DNA from: Dendrobium chrysotoxum
Taxonomy: Eukaryota; Streptophyta; Magnoliopsida; Asparagales; Orchidaceae
Assembly: GCA_019925795.1 (NCBI GenBank)
Contig: CM034307.1
Location: 12,669,197 to 12,733,196, forward strand
Length of the DNA: 64,000 nucleotides
Direction: 5' to 3'
Shown here one piece after another: positions 47,506-60,600 of this stretch; position 1 is the first letter of the stretch, and each line of letters begins with the position of its first letter. The notes under the pieces are model-generated. The model saw only the letters and a list, made by a program, of their open reading frames with translations. It was not told the DNA's origin and searched no databases. The position numbers and the translations under genes are program-made.

Positions 47506-48067
47506 TGTACATAAAATTAGAATCAAGTTCTGATGAAGAATCAAGAAAGATGGATGCCAGAATTACTTTTGACTATCAAAAAATAAATCCTTTTCTAAAG
47601 TTTCATCTCACCTTAGAACCGGATAGTGACCAAGAGGGTGACAATGCAAAGTTCAAAGTGATGAGCCTGAATTAACTCTTTATGAAAAGCTCAATAGGGT
47701 AGTTGAATCCTTAACCTTAACACCACTGTCAACTAGCAGCGTCTCAGGGTTAGTGATTAAGGATGCCCTTTATCTAGATGGAGAAATAAGAAAATTATAT
47801 AAGTTTTTCTTTAGATCCTCCTTTTTAATGAAAGAAGATGATGTAACCCTTGATGAGGTAGACTTTAATGAATTACTGGAATAACCTTTTGGCTACTTTC
47901 CTGCTGGTGTCAAAGCTCTTATCTCTAAAGGTTTTGCTCTGAGTAAATGGACTCGGGGTCAAGCTAGATACCACAAAAATATCTAGAATTCTAAAATCAA
48001 TAAAAATTAGATAAGTCATATTAGCTTTGGTACCGTTAGTTCATTTAATTATGATGAATGTTATTTA

Positions 48068-49740
48068 ATGATAACACTTCATCCTGAATCTCAAAATGTC
48101 CCTACTAAAGTCATTGATTCACTCGACAAACTTTGTTTAGAGACTTTAGATGAGTATGATGTTTTTCAAATTTGGGATGCACCCTATAAATTTGAGGAGA
48201 AAATTAAATTGATAGTTGATAAACTTAGGGAAATCAACATTGGAACAGAAGATGACCCTCGCCCCACCTTCATAAGTTTTTTGTTGAGTAAGGATGAGTC
48301 TGAGGATCTAATTCAACTTCTCGTTAAGTTTAAAGATTGCTTCACCTATATATATGATGAAATGCCAGATTTTTCTACTGATGTGACAGTTCATAAACTT
48401 GGAATTAGGCACGATGTCATTCCTGTCAAATAAGCTCCCAAATGCATGCATCTAGAAATTAAAAAATAAGTCATTTTTGAAGTCAAGAAACTGGTCGATG
48501 CTGGATTTATCTGAGAAGAATAATATCCCTCCTGAGTAGCCACTGTTGCACCAATTTGAAAGAAAAATAGTTAAATCCGAGTATGTGTTGACTATATAAA
48601 CCTAAATAAGGCGTGTCCTAAGGACAGATTTCCTTTGCCAATACCAGAACTTATGGTGGACATCGCCTCCTCACATGTTATTTTCTCCTTTATGGATGGC
48701 TCATCTGGGTATAACCAAATCAAGATTGCCCTAAAATATGACAGAAACACTGCAGTAAGAAGTCCTATAGGAATCTTTTGTTATAAAGTGACGCCCTTTG
48801 GCCTTAAAAATATGGTGCAACCTACCAGTAGGCTATGACTAATATCTTTGATGACTTAATTCATAATCAAGTCAAGTGTTACATCAATGATTTAGTTGTC
48901 AAGAGTAGAGTGAAGGAGACTCATCTTTATGACTTAAGAATTATTTTCGGGCAGCTATGCCACTACGACCTCAAGATTAATCCCTTGAAATGTGCTTTTG
49001 GCATTACTTCAGGAAAATTCTTAGGTTTTATAGTGAGACACCATGAAACCGAAATTGATCTAGCTAAAATCAAATCCATCTTAAATACACCACCTCCCAA
49101 GAGCCTTACTCAACTAAGATCTTTCTAAGGCAATTTAGCATATATAAGAAGGTTCATTTCAAATCTATCCGGAAGATGTCAACCATTCTCTATCATTGCT
49201 AAGAAGGATGCCAAATTCATTTGGGATGAGACATGTTAATCTGCATTTGAAAATATCAAACAATACTTGACAAATTTGCTAGTTTTAGTAGCCCTTATTT
49301 CGGTGAAACTTTTAATCCTTTACACTACGGCCCTTGATGAGTCTCTCAAGGCCCTTCTAGCTCAAGTCAACGATGAGGGAAAAGAAAATGTTGTCTACTA
49401 CCAAAGATGGAGACTTCTTCTAATGGAAATTTGGTACCCTACAATCGAGAAATATTATCTTGCCTTGGTCTTTGTAGCACAAAAATTAAGGCATTATATG
49501 CTTTCTCATCAAGTCAATTTGATTTCCAGTTTTAATCCCCTACAATATATTATGACCCAACCTATATTGTTAGGATATTTAGCTTGTTGGTCTATGATAT
49601 TGCTTCAATTCAAAATCACTTTCATTCCCTAGCATGTTCTAAAAGGACATGCCATTGTCGACTTCCTTGTAGCACACCTACTGCCGACGGAGTCTCCCTT
49701 AAATGATGATTTACCTGACTAAAAAATCATGAGTTTTGAG
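48068..49740 (+). pseudogene. Ogre reverse transcriptase and RNase H, broken
   Basis: RT starts in the frame at 48068. The catalytic palm shows VCVDYINLNKACPKDRFPLP (about 48580), SFMDGSSGYNQIKIA (first Asp, about 48690) and CYINDLVVKS (YVDD changed to YIND, about 48880), then INPLKCAFGITSGKFLGF. RNase H follows: LYTTALDESLKALLAQVN (about 49320), EKYYLALVFVAQKLRHYM and GHAIVDFLVAHL (about 49650). At least ten stops and shifts are visible. The Asp to Asn change in the YxDD box removes a metal ligand. Confidence 0.88.
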
Positions 49741-50265
49741 GAATCTATTAATCAAGTCTAGGAAATATATTTTGATGGTACTGCTTCCTCCTGGTGGGGT
49801 AATGCACATCAATCTTCTATTCTTGGAAAAGTAAAATTGACTTGATTTTCATAACACTAGATAAAGGAATGATGCACTTTGCTTACCATTTATCAAAACA
49901 TTGCATGAATAATGAGGCTGAATATGAAGCTCTGATAACTAGCCTAGAACTTGTAATCTGATGGAGATTAAAGTAATTAAAATCTTTGGTGACTCCCAAT
50001 TGGCGATCAACCAGATTACAGGGACCTATAAGAGTTTGAATCCTAAACTCCTGAAATACCACTAATACACTACGCACTTACTCGAACAAATTCCTATTGT
50101 AACTATATATAGGATTTCCCGTGGAAGTAATTCCTTGGTGGAAGTCCTAACAAAGCTTACAAAAGAATTTGCATGTCCTCAAGAAGACTCTATTCCTATA
50201 AAAATTCAAGGTCGAAAGATTATGTCTGCTATTGATTTGGAGTACACCAATAAACAATCTCTTTA
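49741..50265 (+). pseudogene. Second (archaeal-type) RNase H of Ogre, broken
   Basis: IYFDGTASSWW (about 49765) carries the first Asp. NNEAEYEALIT (about 49908) has the conserved Glu, and a later piece FGDSQLAINQITG-like (about 49985) has the next Asp. This extra RNase H after the normal one is a mark of the Tat/Ogre lineage. The frame is broken by stops and shifts. Confidence 0.75.
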
Positions 50266-51210
50266 GGTACTTTTGGCCTCTTCAACAGTCAATGAAGAAG
50301 GTGATTGGAGACAACCACTAATTGAATACCTCCATGAAGGTAAGCTTCCCCATGATAGATCACTTGCCAATCAAATCAAGAAACGTGCCCTATTATATGC
50401 ATTATTCAATAATACATTATATCATTGATTGTTTGATCAGATGTGGCTCTATTATTTAGACAAATTAGAGGCCCTGAAGATCATTAACGAAGTCTATGCT
50501 GGACTATGTGATGCTTTCAAGTCCACAAAGATCAATAAATTTGTAAGGCGCTATAGTAATGATTGGAGATACTCAACAATCTATTATTCCTGAGCTAATG
50601 GTTTGGCTGAGGCCTTCAATAAAACTTTTGTGCAAATCATCAAAAAGAACCTTGATAATTATAAATGTTACTGGGATGAAAGGTTGGTGGAAGCTTTGTG
50701 GGCCTACCAGACCACTTATAGGACCCCGACCCAATCCACACTATTTGTATTAGTGTATGTGTTCGAGACCGTACTCGTTCTGGAAGTTTAAATCCCTTCA
50801 CTTAAAATTATAATCTAGAACCAAATAACAACAAAACAAAATGCTCAACTCTGGCAAGAAGAGCTTGAAGGCCTTGAATAACTCCATCTCTAAGCTCAAT
50901 AAAACTTAGAGTTATATAAAGAATGAATGGTTTAAGCTCAAACTAAGTTAGTGTGACCTAGCACCTTCTAAGTAGGAGACTTGGTCTTGGTTCTTCAGAG
51001 GCCTATCTTATCTTACTGAAAGATCGGTGGGAAATTTAAACCAACCTGGGAAGGACGCTTCATTATAGTAACAGTCTACGAAGGAGGCTCGTATCAACTA
51101 GTGGATTGTAAGGGAAAACACCCTATGTTACCAGTCAATAAGCGATTCCTTCAAAAAACACTATGTTTGATTGAGCTTGATCTTTCAATCAATAAAATGT
51201 TTAAATTTTG
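50266..51210 (+). pseudogene. Ogre integrase with deleted catalytic core
   Basis: The N-terminal part up to the zinc-binding region (LEALKIINEVYAGLCDAF, about 50465-50520) runs into KFVRRYSNDWRYSTIYYS, and then directly ANGLAEAFNKTFVQII (about 50600, with the third catalytic residue, Glu). The family normally has some 150 residues between, carrying the two catalytic Asp; they are absent, so an internal deletion lies near 50545-50560. The C-terminal part (LVEALWAYQTTYRTPTQST; then an SH3-like end YEGGSYQLVDCKGKHPMLP, about 51070-51130) is kept. This copy cannot have inserted itself in this state. Confidence 0.82.
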
Positions 51211-51239
51211 AATCAAGTTGACTCAATTTCATTCAAATT

Positions 51240-52450
51240 TTTAAGTTCCAGAATCTTGTTTTCCTTTTCTTAAGGATAGGTGTGAGTCCTCGTACTTCTT
51301 TTCCTTAGGATTATATTTAAATTGGGTTAGATAGTTTTTGCCAAAATCCTTAGGGATTTAGGTAGATTATCTTGTTGGTTAGTCCCACTAGTTAGATGTG
51401 AATCCCTGTGTTTTCTAGCTAGGTTAGTCATTGAAAATCCAAAAAAATTTGACTTTGCAAGAGTAGCTGTGAGTCCCCGTGCTTCCTATCTCCTATGGTC
51501 TTGAAAGAAGGTTAGTTATTTGTGATTCATCATTGACTACTGGTTGAGCTAGCTAGAAGGCATGGGGTAAGTCTTGTGCCTTTGTTCCTTAGAATTAAAT
51601 CCACTACTCGTGGAGAACGCCATCTATGACATCATTCTAGTTTCAAAACTTAATTTTGATCCTCTATGTGAAGCAAGTTCTCTCCCTGCATGCTCAACCC
51701 ACTAGTGATGGAGTATACCCTTTATGGGACCATCTTAGTTTTAAAACTCAACTTTGATCCTCTATGTGGAGCAAGTTTCCTCCCCACATGGTCATCCTCT
51801 AATGAAGTAGTATGCCCATTGCGGCACCATCCTAGTTTCAAAACTTAATTTCAATCCTTTATGTGGAGCAAGTTTCCTCTCCATATAATCATCCACTAGT
51901 GATTGAGTACGTATGTTGTGGCACCATCCTTGTTTTAGAACTTAGTTTTGATCCTCTATGCAGAGCAAGTTTCCTCCCAAGATGATCATCTACTAGTGAT
52001 GGAGCATGACCGCTGTGGAACCATCCTTATTTCAAAAATCTAAATATAATCTTTTGTGTAGAGAAAGTTTCCTCTCTATAAGATTATCCACTATTGATGG
52101 AACACGCCCTCTGTGGCACCATTCTAATCTCAAATTTAAACTCAGTCCTCTATAGTTAAGAGTTCTTTCTTCCTATACAATCATTTAAGCTTCTTCTCCA
52201 TAAGGTTAAGTTCTTCCCTTCCTTAGGATTAGATCTATAAGTGGTAGATTATTCCCCTCTTGGAATTACCCTAGTATCAAAATTTAAACTCAATCCTTCA
52301 TAGTTAGGAGTTCCTTCTTCCTATACGATCACCCAGATATTCTTTATCTCTAAGGTTAGGTTTTTTCTTTCCTTAGGATTAGACCCACTAGTGGTAGGGT
52401 ACACCATCCATGGAACTACCCTACTATCAATTCAAACCCTAATTCCTTAT
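51240..52450 (+). repeat. 3' UTR tandem repeats of Ogre (97-bp unit)
   Basis: A unit starting near CCACTAGTGATGGAG and containing 'GGCACCATCCTAGTTT' and 'TATGTGGAGCAAGTTTCCTC' recurs at 51602, 51700, 51797, 51894, 51991 and 52089, a 97-98-bp period. It is then longer (about 145-155 bp) at 52233 and 52389. A second motif type, 'GTGAGTCCCCGTGCTTCCT', recurs four times at 51285-51580. Tandem repeats in the 3' UTR are known in Ogre/Tat elements and can seed satellite DNA. Confidence 0.85.
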
Positions 52451-52548
52451 TAATAGCTTTCTACTTTCCTTTAGAATCAAAATTTTAGACTTGACCCTTC
52501 AATTCGGTCAACGCCTATATGTGCAATAGAACTTCATTCTATTACACA

Positions 52549-52563
52549 TATTGGGGGTCCATT
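52549..52563 (+). other. Polypurine tract of Ogre
   Basis: ATTGGGGGTCC directly precedes the 3' LTR start TGTTGACC at 52564. Confidence 0.7.
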
Positions 52564-55500
52564 TGTTGACCTCATTTTTGTATGAGATCACTAGGGACAA
52601 TCTAGACCCTAGGATATACCTAGACCCTAGATCAATATCGACCCTAGTATCTACCCAGATCTTAGATCAATCCAGATCAAATCTAGATTTTCAAACCAAA
52701 ATCCAAGGTTCAAAGGCCTTGTCCTGAAAGCTTTTTCCAATTATTTTTCAAACACTTTAAACCTCTATTAAATGACCCATGATTCATGATCTATCAAATG
52801 CATTTTGATTAGGCATGTCCCTAGGGTTTACCATCTAAATTTGTGCTCATTATGAGGTCTTTAACCCTAGAAATGGAATTGAAACACAAAGGCTGTAAAA
52901 CCATTAAATATTTATGACCTATGCTACTACACCTGCTACTTAGTAGATTTTTACCTTGGAGCCTTCTCCAAACCCTTTGATTACATCCAAACCCTTGATT
53001 ATCATTTTTTTAATATTAAACTATATTTTTGTGGACTCACTTTGACCCCCAGTTGACCAGGGGTCAAAATGACCAAAATGCCCTTAAGGAGAAACCTAAT
53101 CTTAGAGGAAAAGAATCCTAATCATCAATAAAAATGCATAGGACTACAACATGAACTTTTCAAATCATGCCTCAACACCTCTTCCAATGAATCCTAATCA
53201 TCATTAGGAAGGAATATGACTCAAACCCAGACTCTGGTTAAGCCTGGTTGACCAGGTCAACCCAAAATGTCCAAAATATCACTTAAGGGTATGAACACTC
53301 ATTTTAAATCAAATGACCCTATCTTTGGATGGAACCACTTTCATTTAACTCCAAATATTAAAACAAAACTTTTGGACCCAATCCCAGTCCCTGGGTCTAT
53401 CTAGTTGACTAAGTCAACCAAGGTTGACCCAAATGCCCTTTAAGGGTCAAATAGGTCATTTTGACCCAAATGAACTTCCTAGATATTGGGACCACTTCCA
53501 ACAAACTCAAAACATCATTTTAAATCTGTTAATGGGTCCTTTAAGGGTCAAATAGGTCATTTTGACCCAAATGACCTTCCTAGATATTGGGACCACTTCC
53601 AACAAACTCAAAACATCATTTTAAATCTGTTAAGAACATTCCTAACTTTTGGGTCATTTTGGTTGACCAAGTCAACCTAGATTGACCCAATAACCCCCTA
53701 AGGGTTAAATGGGTCAAATCAACCCATATTACCAAATCAAACCAACCAAATTCACAAATTCATTTCATAGGATGTTCGAGTCATGATTAAAACATTTACA
53801 AATTTATTTTGGATTAAACCCTAGCTAGCTTGACCAAATCACCAAGTCAACTCAATAAGATTTGGTCAAACTTAGTTAAGCTTTCATATATCCATATAAG
53901 CTTCAACTCATTGGTCTTTACTCCTTCCAAATTAGCTCAAATCTTACTCTACATGCCACCTCATCAGTCAACATGCTTAGTTGATTGGTCAAAGTGGTTA
54001 AATAAGTCAACTTGCATGCTTAGGTGGCTATGCCACCTTGGCAAGCCAAATTTTCCTAATACATCTACACTTCTATGCATCTTGGTGGCTGGAAGGGACA
54101 CTTGGCAGCACCCTAAGGGTCATCTCTCTCTTAATTAGGATAGTAATCATTAAGGAGAATGGATAATCTTAAGCCTTACTCAAAGTTTTGGAATTACCTC
54201 ATATCATCCAAACTTTATAATTCCAGCAGTCCTCAACCCCTTCTAGGGATAATTCAGCTGCTCCATCTATAAATATAGCCCTCCCAACCATTCAAATGAT
54301 TGTTGCAAGCTTAAGAACAAAAAATTGAGAAGAGAGAGGGAAAAAGAGAGATAAAAGATATTTACTATAGTAGATCCTAAACCAGCCATCAACAGCTCTT
54401 TGACCCTTTAAGGAAGTTGTAGAGGATTCAAATACCTTTCCAACAACCCCAAGAACATAAAAATCCATCAATAGGATTATAATATATCTTAACTTTTCTC
54501 TTAAACTTTGATTTAAAACTATAGAAACTCTACAACACCTGAAACCTTCAAACTTAAGATGTTGGAAGATTATGTTACCCTTAATCTATGTTTCAAATTT
54601 CATGATTTTTGGTTGAGTATTTTGGGTGATATGAGAATTTGAAGTTTCAATTGAATTTGAACTATCATTTATCAAAAGACTTGGAGCATCCGATCGATGA
54701 TCATACAGTCCAGATCTATCAAAATGGTGCGTGTCTTGCCCAAAGCTCAAATGCGCATTTCCTGAGTAGCTTTCACACTAACATGGCATAATCCCATTTA
54801 TCCACACCAGCCCACACTAATCTGATGGTAGGAGACCATTGCTTACGTGTTTAAGTGATCTACCCATCACTTGACATGTGGCCAAAATGTGGCACTGCAC
54901 CGCCATCATCTCAATCATTGCAAATAATTAGATCCGACGACGGTAGCGGCTGATTTGACTTCAAAATGAATTAAAAAAGTTTAATTAAATTCCCAGAACT
55001 TCTAAAATTCATAGAAAATTCAATTTTTCACCAAACATATGTTTTTGGTCTCATTGGAAATATATTGTTATGTAATATTCATTAAATTTAAACTCAAAAT
55101 ATTTTGATCACTATATAGTGAGTTATGTGGGTTTGATTAAAATTCAAATTTTGTAATTTTCTCACAATCCAGGCATCAAATTGGACCCAATTTTTTGTGA
55201 AATGTTTTTGGGCATCTGAGGCATCCACTGCATTTTTTTTAGGTCCAAATGCTCAAGGGATTACTGTGGAATGAATTTATAAAGTAATGAGTCCATTTTG
55301 GACCCAAAACTTTAAAAATTCATAACTCTCCAAATTGGTAGAATGATGTTATCTGATTGCTGTGGTGTTCCTGCATATGTCCTAGGGTTACGTGACCAAA
55401 ATTTCCAACCCAGTTGAACACTAGGGACACCGAGGAAAAATAATTAAGGAAAAAACCTAGTTAACTAATAAAAATTCTAAGAAATTTTATACACGCCCAA

Positions 55501-58500
55501 TAGGGTTGAAACATTTTAACATTAAACTTGGTGAAATTTTACACCTTAGGTCCAAATTTCACTGGATTTGGAGGTCATTTAGTCAAAAAATTAAACTAGT
55601 CAAACTTCAGCCATAGGACCCAAAAATTTAAAAAATTATAATAAATCAAAAATAAATCTAAAAATTACAAATAAATAATCAAAATGACCAAAAATTGATC
55701 CTCTATCCCGAAAAAATAAAAGCCCTATCACTAGACTTTTAATTTAATTTTTAATAAAAATTAATATTTAATTAAATTAAATAATAAATAATTATTAAAA
55801 ACTCAAATAAATTCTAAACACTTAAAAATACTCTCATGAATCATCTGTGACCATTGGGAGTGATTTCATATAATTTACGATGAGTTTGGATTGAAATAAT
55901 CAAAACCTTCTTTATTAAATAATTTAAAAAATCAATTAATTAACCAAAATTTAAAAAATCATAACTAATTCCAAAAAAATCCAAACTTAGTGTTATTCAA
56001 CTTCATTTTAGGTCTAGTATTTTGTAAAAATAACAAACTAGTAGAAATAGATCAAATTCAAAAAGTCAACTTTTGTTCAACCCAAGTACAAAATTAGGTC
56101 AAAATTTCAAAAATTTATAACTTAATGTAGAAAATTTTAAAGTAAGCAAACTTAATAGCATTGGACTCCATATAAGGCCTAATATTTATTAAAAATATCA
56201 GACCATCAAAAATCACATAAAATAAAAAGTTAACTTTTAGTCAACTTCAATTCAAATTTTAATTTGAACTTCAGAAATTCATAATTAAATTTAGAAAAAT
56301 CCAATTCCAGGAAACTCAGAGCCTGATTACTCATGTTTAAGTCTAGTATTTGAGAAAATATCAAAACTCTGGAATTCAACTTTAATTAAAAGGTCAACTT
56401 TAGGTTTAAATTTTAACTCAAACTTCAAAAATTCATAACTAATTATAGAAAAATCCAAATTCAATAAACTTACAGTTTAATATCTCATCCTAAGGTCTAA
56501 TATTTAATAGAAATACTAACTTTCTAGATATCAACCTTAATCTAAGAGTCAAAATTTAACCTCGTAATTTAATGATTAAAATAATCCCAAAAATTTAAAA
56601 ATTTAATAAATAATAAAAATTCCAGAAATTTTTAATATGATTAATATAATCAATCAACCAACCCTTTAATACATAAAAACCACTCCAAATATAATGTTTT
56701 TAGGATAGACTACACCGGGGATAGACTACACCGGGCTACAGGGCTAAGTGTCCTAAGGATGGTTCCACGAGCCTTGTGGTATAATGCCATGAATAGATTC
56801 AATGAAGTGTAAAACCTTAAAAATAATTGATTTTTAATAATTTAACCAAATTAAAATTCTTAATTTAACTACATCAACCAAGTTTTTAGGATGGACTACT
56901 CCATGTTATGGGGCTAAGTGTCCAAAGGAGGCTTGGTTCCTCGAGCATGGTAGCACACTGCCACGAACCGGTTGATAAAAAATTTAAATTAATATAATCT
57001 AACTAATTAAATAATATTAATCCTTTAATTTATAACTAATTAAATCCATTTATTCAATCAACCTTAAAAAATGTATTTTAAAATAAATGTTAACACATTA
57101 ACATTTGAACTTTAACCAAATTTACCCTTTGGCCTTCAACAAACCCAAACATTATATAATTTTAAATAAGTACCCGATATAGGACATATCCGAACTAAAT
57201 TAGCCTACTATACAGACTTAGATGGTTTGCTAGGGCACCACTTCTAGATTTAGGCTAGGACAATGTTTACTTTCCTGCTGTGTGTCAGGATTTTTGAGTT
57301 TTCATTGCATGGTGGTTGTTAATGTTGATATGATTATTTATTTACTTTTTGCACTATGTGATTAAATTTATGGGCATTAGAATTACCCCTAGGATAGGGA
57401 TGATTTATGCTAATTCAATCTTATGTAGGTGACCATGCTCATATAGGGCATTAAAAATAAAAGGGGGGGCAAAATCATAAATATTAAATTACTACAGGTA
57501 CTGCTACTGTGCTAAGTCCCCTTTTATAATTAAAAGAGCTTGACCAGGTGTGGCTAATTTGAGCATCTTAAATTTTACCATATTAACTATTTTGGATGAT
57601 TCAAATATAATTGCTTAGGATAACCCTGCAGGTTGTTAGAGTATAGATTTTAATTTTCATTCAATATAACTTAATGTATTTGAGTTGTAATTAAGTTAAG
57701 TGGCATTTGAGATGGGACATAAATCAAATCTAAAATTTAAAGAGAAGGGTAACATTCCTTATGGGATAGTCCCTCTTTATTTGAAGATTCAGATTAGGAT
57801 ACTTTGAGTATCCAAGGAGGAAAGAAAATAACCCTTTAAGGAGGAGTTTCTTTTTACTTGGATATCTGGACCCGATGATCCAAGGAGCATCAGTAGGATA
57901 AAGAAGTGAAGATTGATAAGAATCCCATTCTCAAATTCACTTAATTCTTAAGAGTATAATTCGGGCTATTGTCAGTGGTACCCGACCACTTTACTTTCTG
58001 CAGATCCTGGGTTATAATATTAAGTGGCATTTTCCACATGGACATTCAATTTTAATATTAATTTAGTTAATTTTATTAATGATTGATGTGTTGATTGCGA
58101 TATAGGATTGCATGTTTTTAATAGTTTTTTGATGATTTTGTATGTCGATCTTTAATTTTGCCTGGAACCCGATCGGAGGGTCGTTAGGGATCATTAAAAC
58201 TTTTTCTACTTTAATTAAATAAAAATTTTTAAGATAAAATTGAAATTCTAATATTTTAAGAAGTATTCCCAGGATCACTGGGAGTTTGCATTATATTTTA
58301 TTGCAGTTTCTTTCCTTTATTAGGCACCTCCCTGCCTGCAGGTTTTGGCAGACCACCTGGCCTATGAGGGTGTAGATCTGTCAAGGGGAATCTATGCAAT
58401 CTCTAAAGACAAAAACATATTTTTAAGCCTTTTTAAAATTGCTTCATATTTTATTTAAATATTCATTGAGTCAATTAGCATGTACTGCATTAGAAACAAA

Positions 58501-59572
58501 TTAAAATGAGTTAAAAAATTAATTGCAGTTACTCTAAGTTTCATATTACATAATATAAGTCAAAGGGCCAAATTAAGGACTGCTCTAGTTGTCGACCTTA
58601 TTATCAAAAACTTATCATAAGTAACGTCCCTACCATTCTTGCATAAAAGACCAGAATCATGATTTTTAAGCGCCTAGGTGGTTTAGCTGGCTACCCAATC
58701 TAGGCCAGGGTAAGTCCAAATTTGGCACTACATTAGTTAGGCTTGAGTTACAAATTTTTAGTGTCCAATTTAGACTTAGGTTCTGAGGCAGGTTCGGACT
58801 ATAAGACCTCAACCATTGGGAATCTAATCCCAATCTTAAAATTGATAATTCAAACTTAAATCTCTTTCAAGCCAAATTCATGCCCAACACTTAGGATAGT
58901 CTTGGGTGTTTCTGAAGTGATTCAGAATCTCAAAACATCTCCTACTTTTCCTCCTTTAACCTCCAAGAATAATTCTTCCACTTTGATCCAATCTCTATTG
59001 AATTTCCAACCTCGCTTCCCTTGATATCAAACTTTGAAATCTCAAAATCCAAGAGTATTTGTAGGAAAGTTCGATTACCAATGATGTAAATAACTATGAG
59101 GGCTTTGGACTCGTAGGAGATTTTGAAACCTAGATCAAATTTTCAAACTCAATTTTTCAAAACCTTAATTAATTATCGTTGAAAAAATTTAAGTCAAAAT
59201 CAACGATCATTATCATCATTTTTAAACAATCAACAATAATTGATATCTTCTTCCCTCAGAAAGATATATAAATTATTATTGTAACTTTGATTATAAAATT
59301 ATTGATAATTTACAAATTATCATTGTTAAATACCTGAGTGAACAATCATTTTGACCCTTCAGAGTTATATGTAGTTCTTGCTCGAATTTGACTACGATAA
59401 TGAGGATAAAATTTTAATCATGTAAATTGAACCCATTAGGGAATGGTATGCTCGTCTCCTGAGATGATATACTATTCATAATGATGCGTTCAATTTCAAA
59501 ATTAAAATTTAAGAAATTAAATCATTCAAAGATAATTAATCTTTTAAAAAATAATAACTTTTTAAACAAATA
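52564..59572 (+). repeat. 3' LTR of Ogre
   Basis: Full-length partner of 35198-42122 with scattered substitutions and indels. Distinctive changes are a 101-bp tandem duplication at 53441-53642 inside U3, and a local 'ATAGACTACACCGGG' duplication near 56705-56735 in the first GC-rich block. The palindrome at 54682-54720 is more decayed than in the 5' LTR. The terminal CA is TA. Confidence 0.9.
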
Positions 59573-59577
59573 ATAGC

Positions 59578-60093
59578 TTCGATAAAGGAATACTTAAATA
59601 ATTTGGAATATTGAAATAGAATATTCGCAAGCCTAGACATAAAATGTTTGAATATTTTAGGTTCTATTGAGATAACAAAATTATAAGAAGGCTATCAATC
59701 TTTCTTTTCACCCATATAAGCTCAATAGAGATTTTAGGATGCATATGCTCTAATCCACATATATAATTAAGAGTCTCATTAGGAAAGCTCTGTAATTTAC
59801 ATGCATCAATCGAAAACACCTTATCACATTAGTATTAACTCCTTTTACTTATATTTTTATTCAGGGTTAGGAACTAGAAAATAACATTTTTCATTTCTGT
59901 ATTATAAATATATGCAATTAGAGTAACCTATAGTAAATTTATTATAATTTAGCAGAACATTTTCTCATGGGTTTAATACTCTACTTTATCACTTTATTAC
60001 ATGATTTGACATGTATATTTATGTAAATTAGTGGGCAATTATTATTTTTATATCAAAGAAAATTTAAGCATATTTTAAATTCAGCTAGTCTCA
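59578..60093 (+). repeat. 3' LTR of Athila-like element, second part
   Basis: After the ATAGC duplicate the sequence resumes TTCGATAAAGGAATAC and follows 17409-17922 (for example TTTCTTTTCACCC / TTTCTTTTCATCC, and TTTATCACTTTAT near 59995) to about 60093. This shows that the Ogre lies inside LTR-B. Right edge approximate. Confidence 0.75.
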
Positions 60094-60600
60094 CAGTAGC
60101 TCACCATAAACCTTATGCTCCCCCCACCAACAAAAAAATATTACATTTAAAGTTTTAAAAGAGACTCTAAACTCCCTATATGTTAGCCAAATAGAATAGT
60201 TCATATTGAAAACCATTCCAGAAAGCCCAAGCATAATAATCACTTGCTCATTTTAAGTAAATGCATCAACATGGCCATGCTTTTAATATTTAGTAGGCTT
60301 AGTAATAAAGAGCACCTACAAAAACTTTGTTATTTCAAATTCTATTCATTATTAGCCACTTTTTATAGCCCTTCATAAGTATGGTCACTTTTAGAAAATC
60401 TATTAACATCCAGATCGTTCCTAATAAAAGAAAGTGTAATAAAAATACACCAATCTTTCATAAATAACCCGAAGTACATTTCATATTCAAGATAAAAATT
60501 ATAAAAGAAGAACGACCTAGCCTATAGCTAATGTTAGTTGTCCTAACAAGCAATCTATAATGTGTGAAAGGGTTGTGTGGCTTGGATATTTTCTAAGTTT
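60094..60600. other. Spacer, nothing recognised
   Basis: AT-rich flank of the Athila-like element with a C-rich 'CTCCCCCCACC' at about 60118. No feature can be supported. Confidence 0.45.

Larger units (their letters stand above)
35198..59572 (+). mobile_element. Ogre/Tat-type Ty3/gypsy retrotransposon, 24.4 kb
   Basis: Two very long direct LTRs (35198-42122, 6925 bp; 52564-59572, 7009 bp) enclose a 10.4-kb internal region. That region holds a tRNA-Arg-type primer site, a leader, gag, protease, RT, RNase H, a second (archaeal-type) RNase H, integrase, a 3' tandem-repeat region and a polypurine tract. Size, long LTRs, the tRNA-Arg primer, the second RNase H and the 3' tandem repeats all fit the Ogre/Tat lineage. 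It inserted into the 3' LTR of the Athila-like element. The integrase core is deleted and all frames are broken. Confidence 0.9.

Noticed and set aside
53486..54138. Plus-strand frames of 64 and 102 codons
   Set aside because: They are inside the Ogre 3' LTR; the first arises from the local 101-bp tandem duplication, and neither is kept in the 5' LTR.
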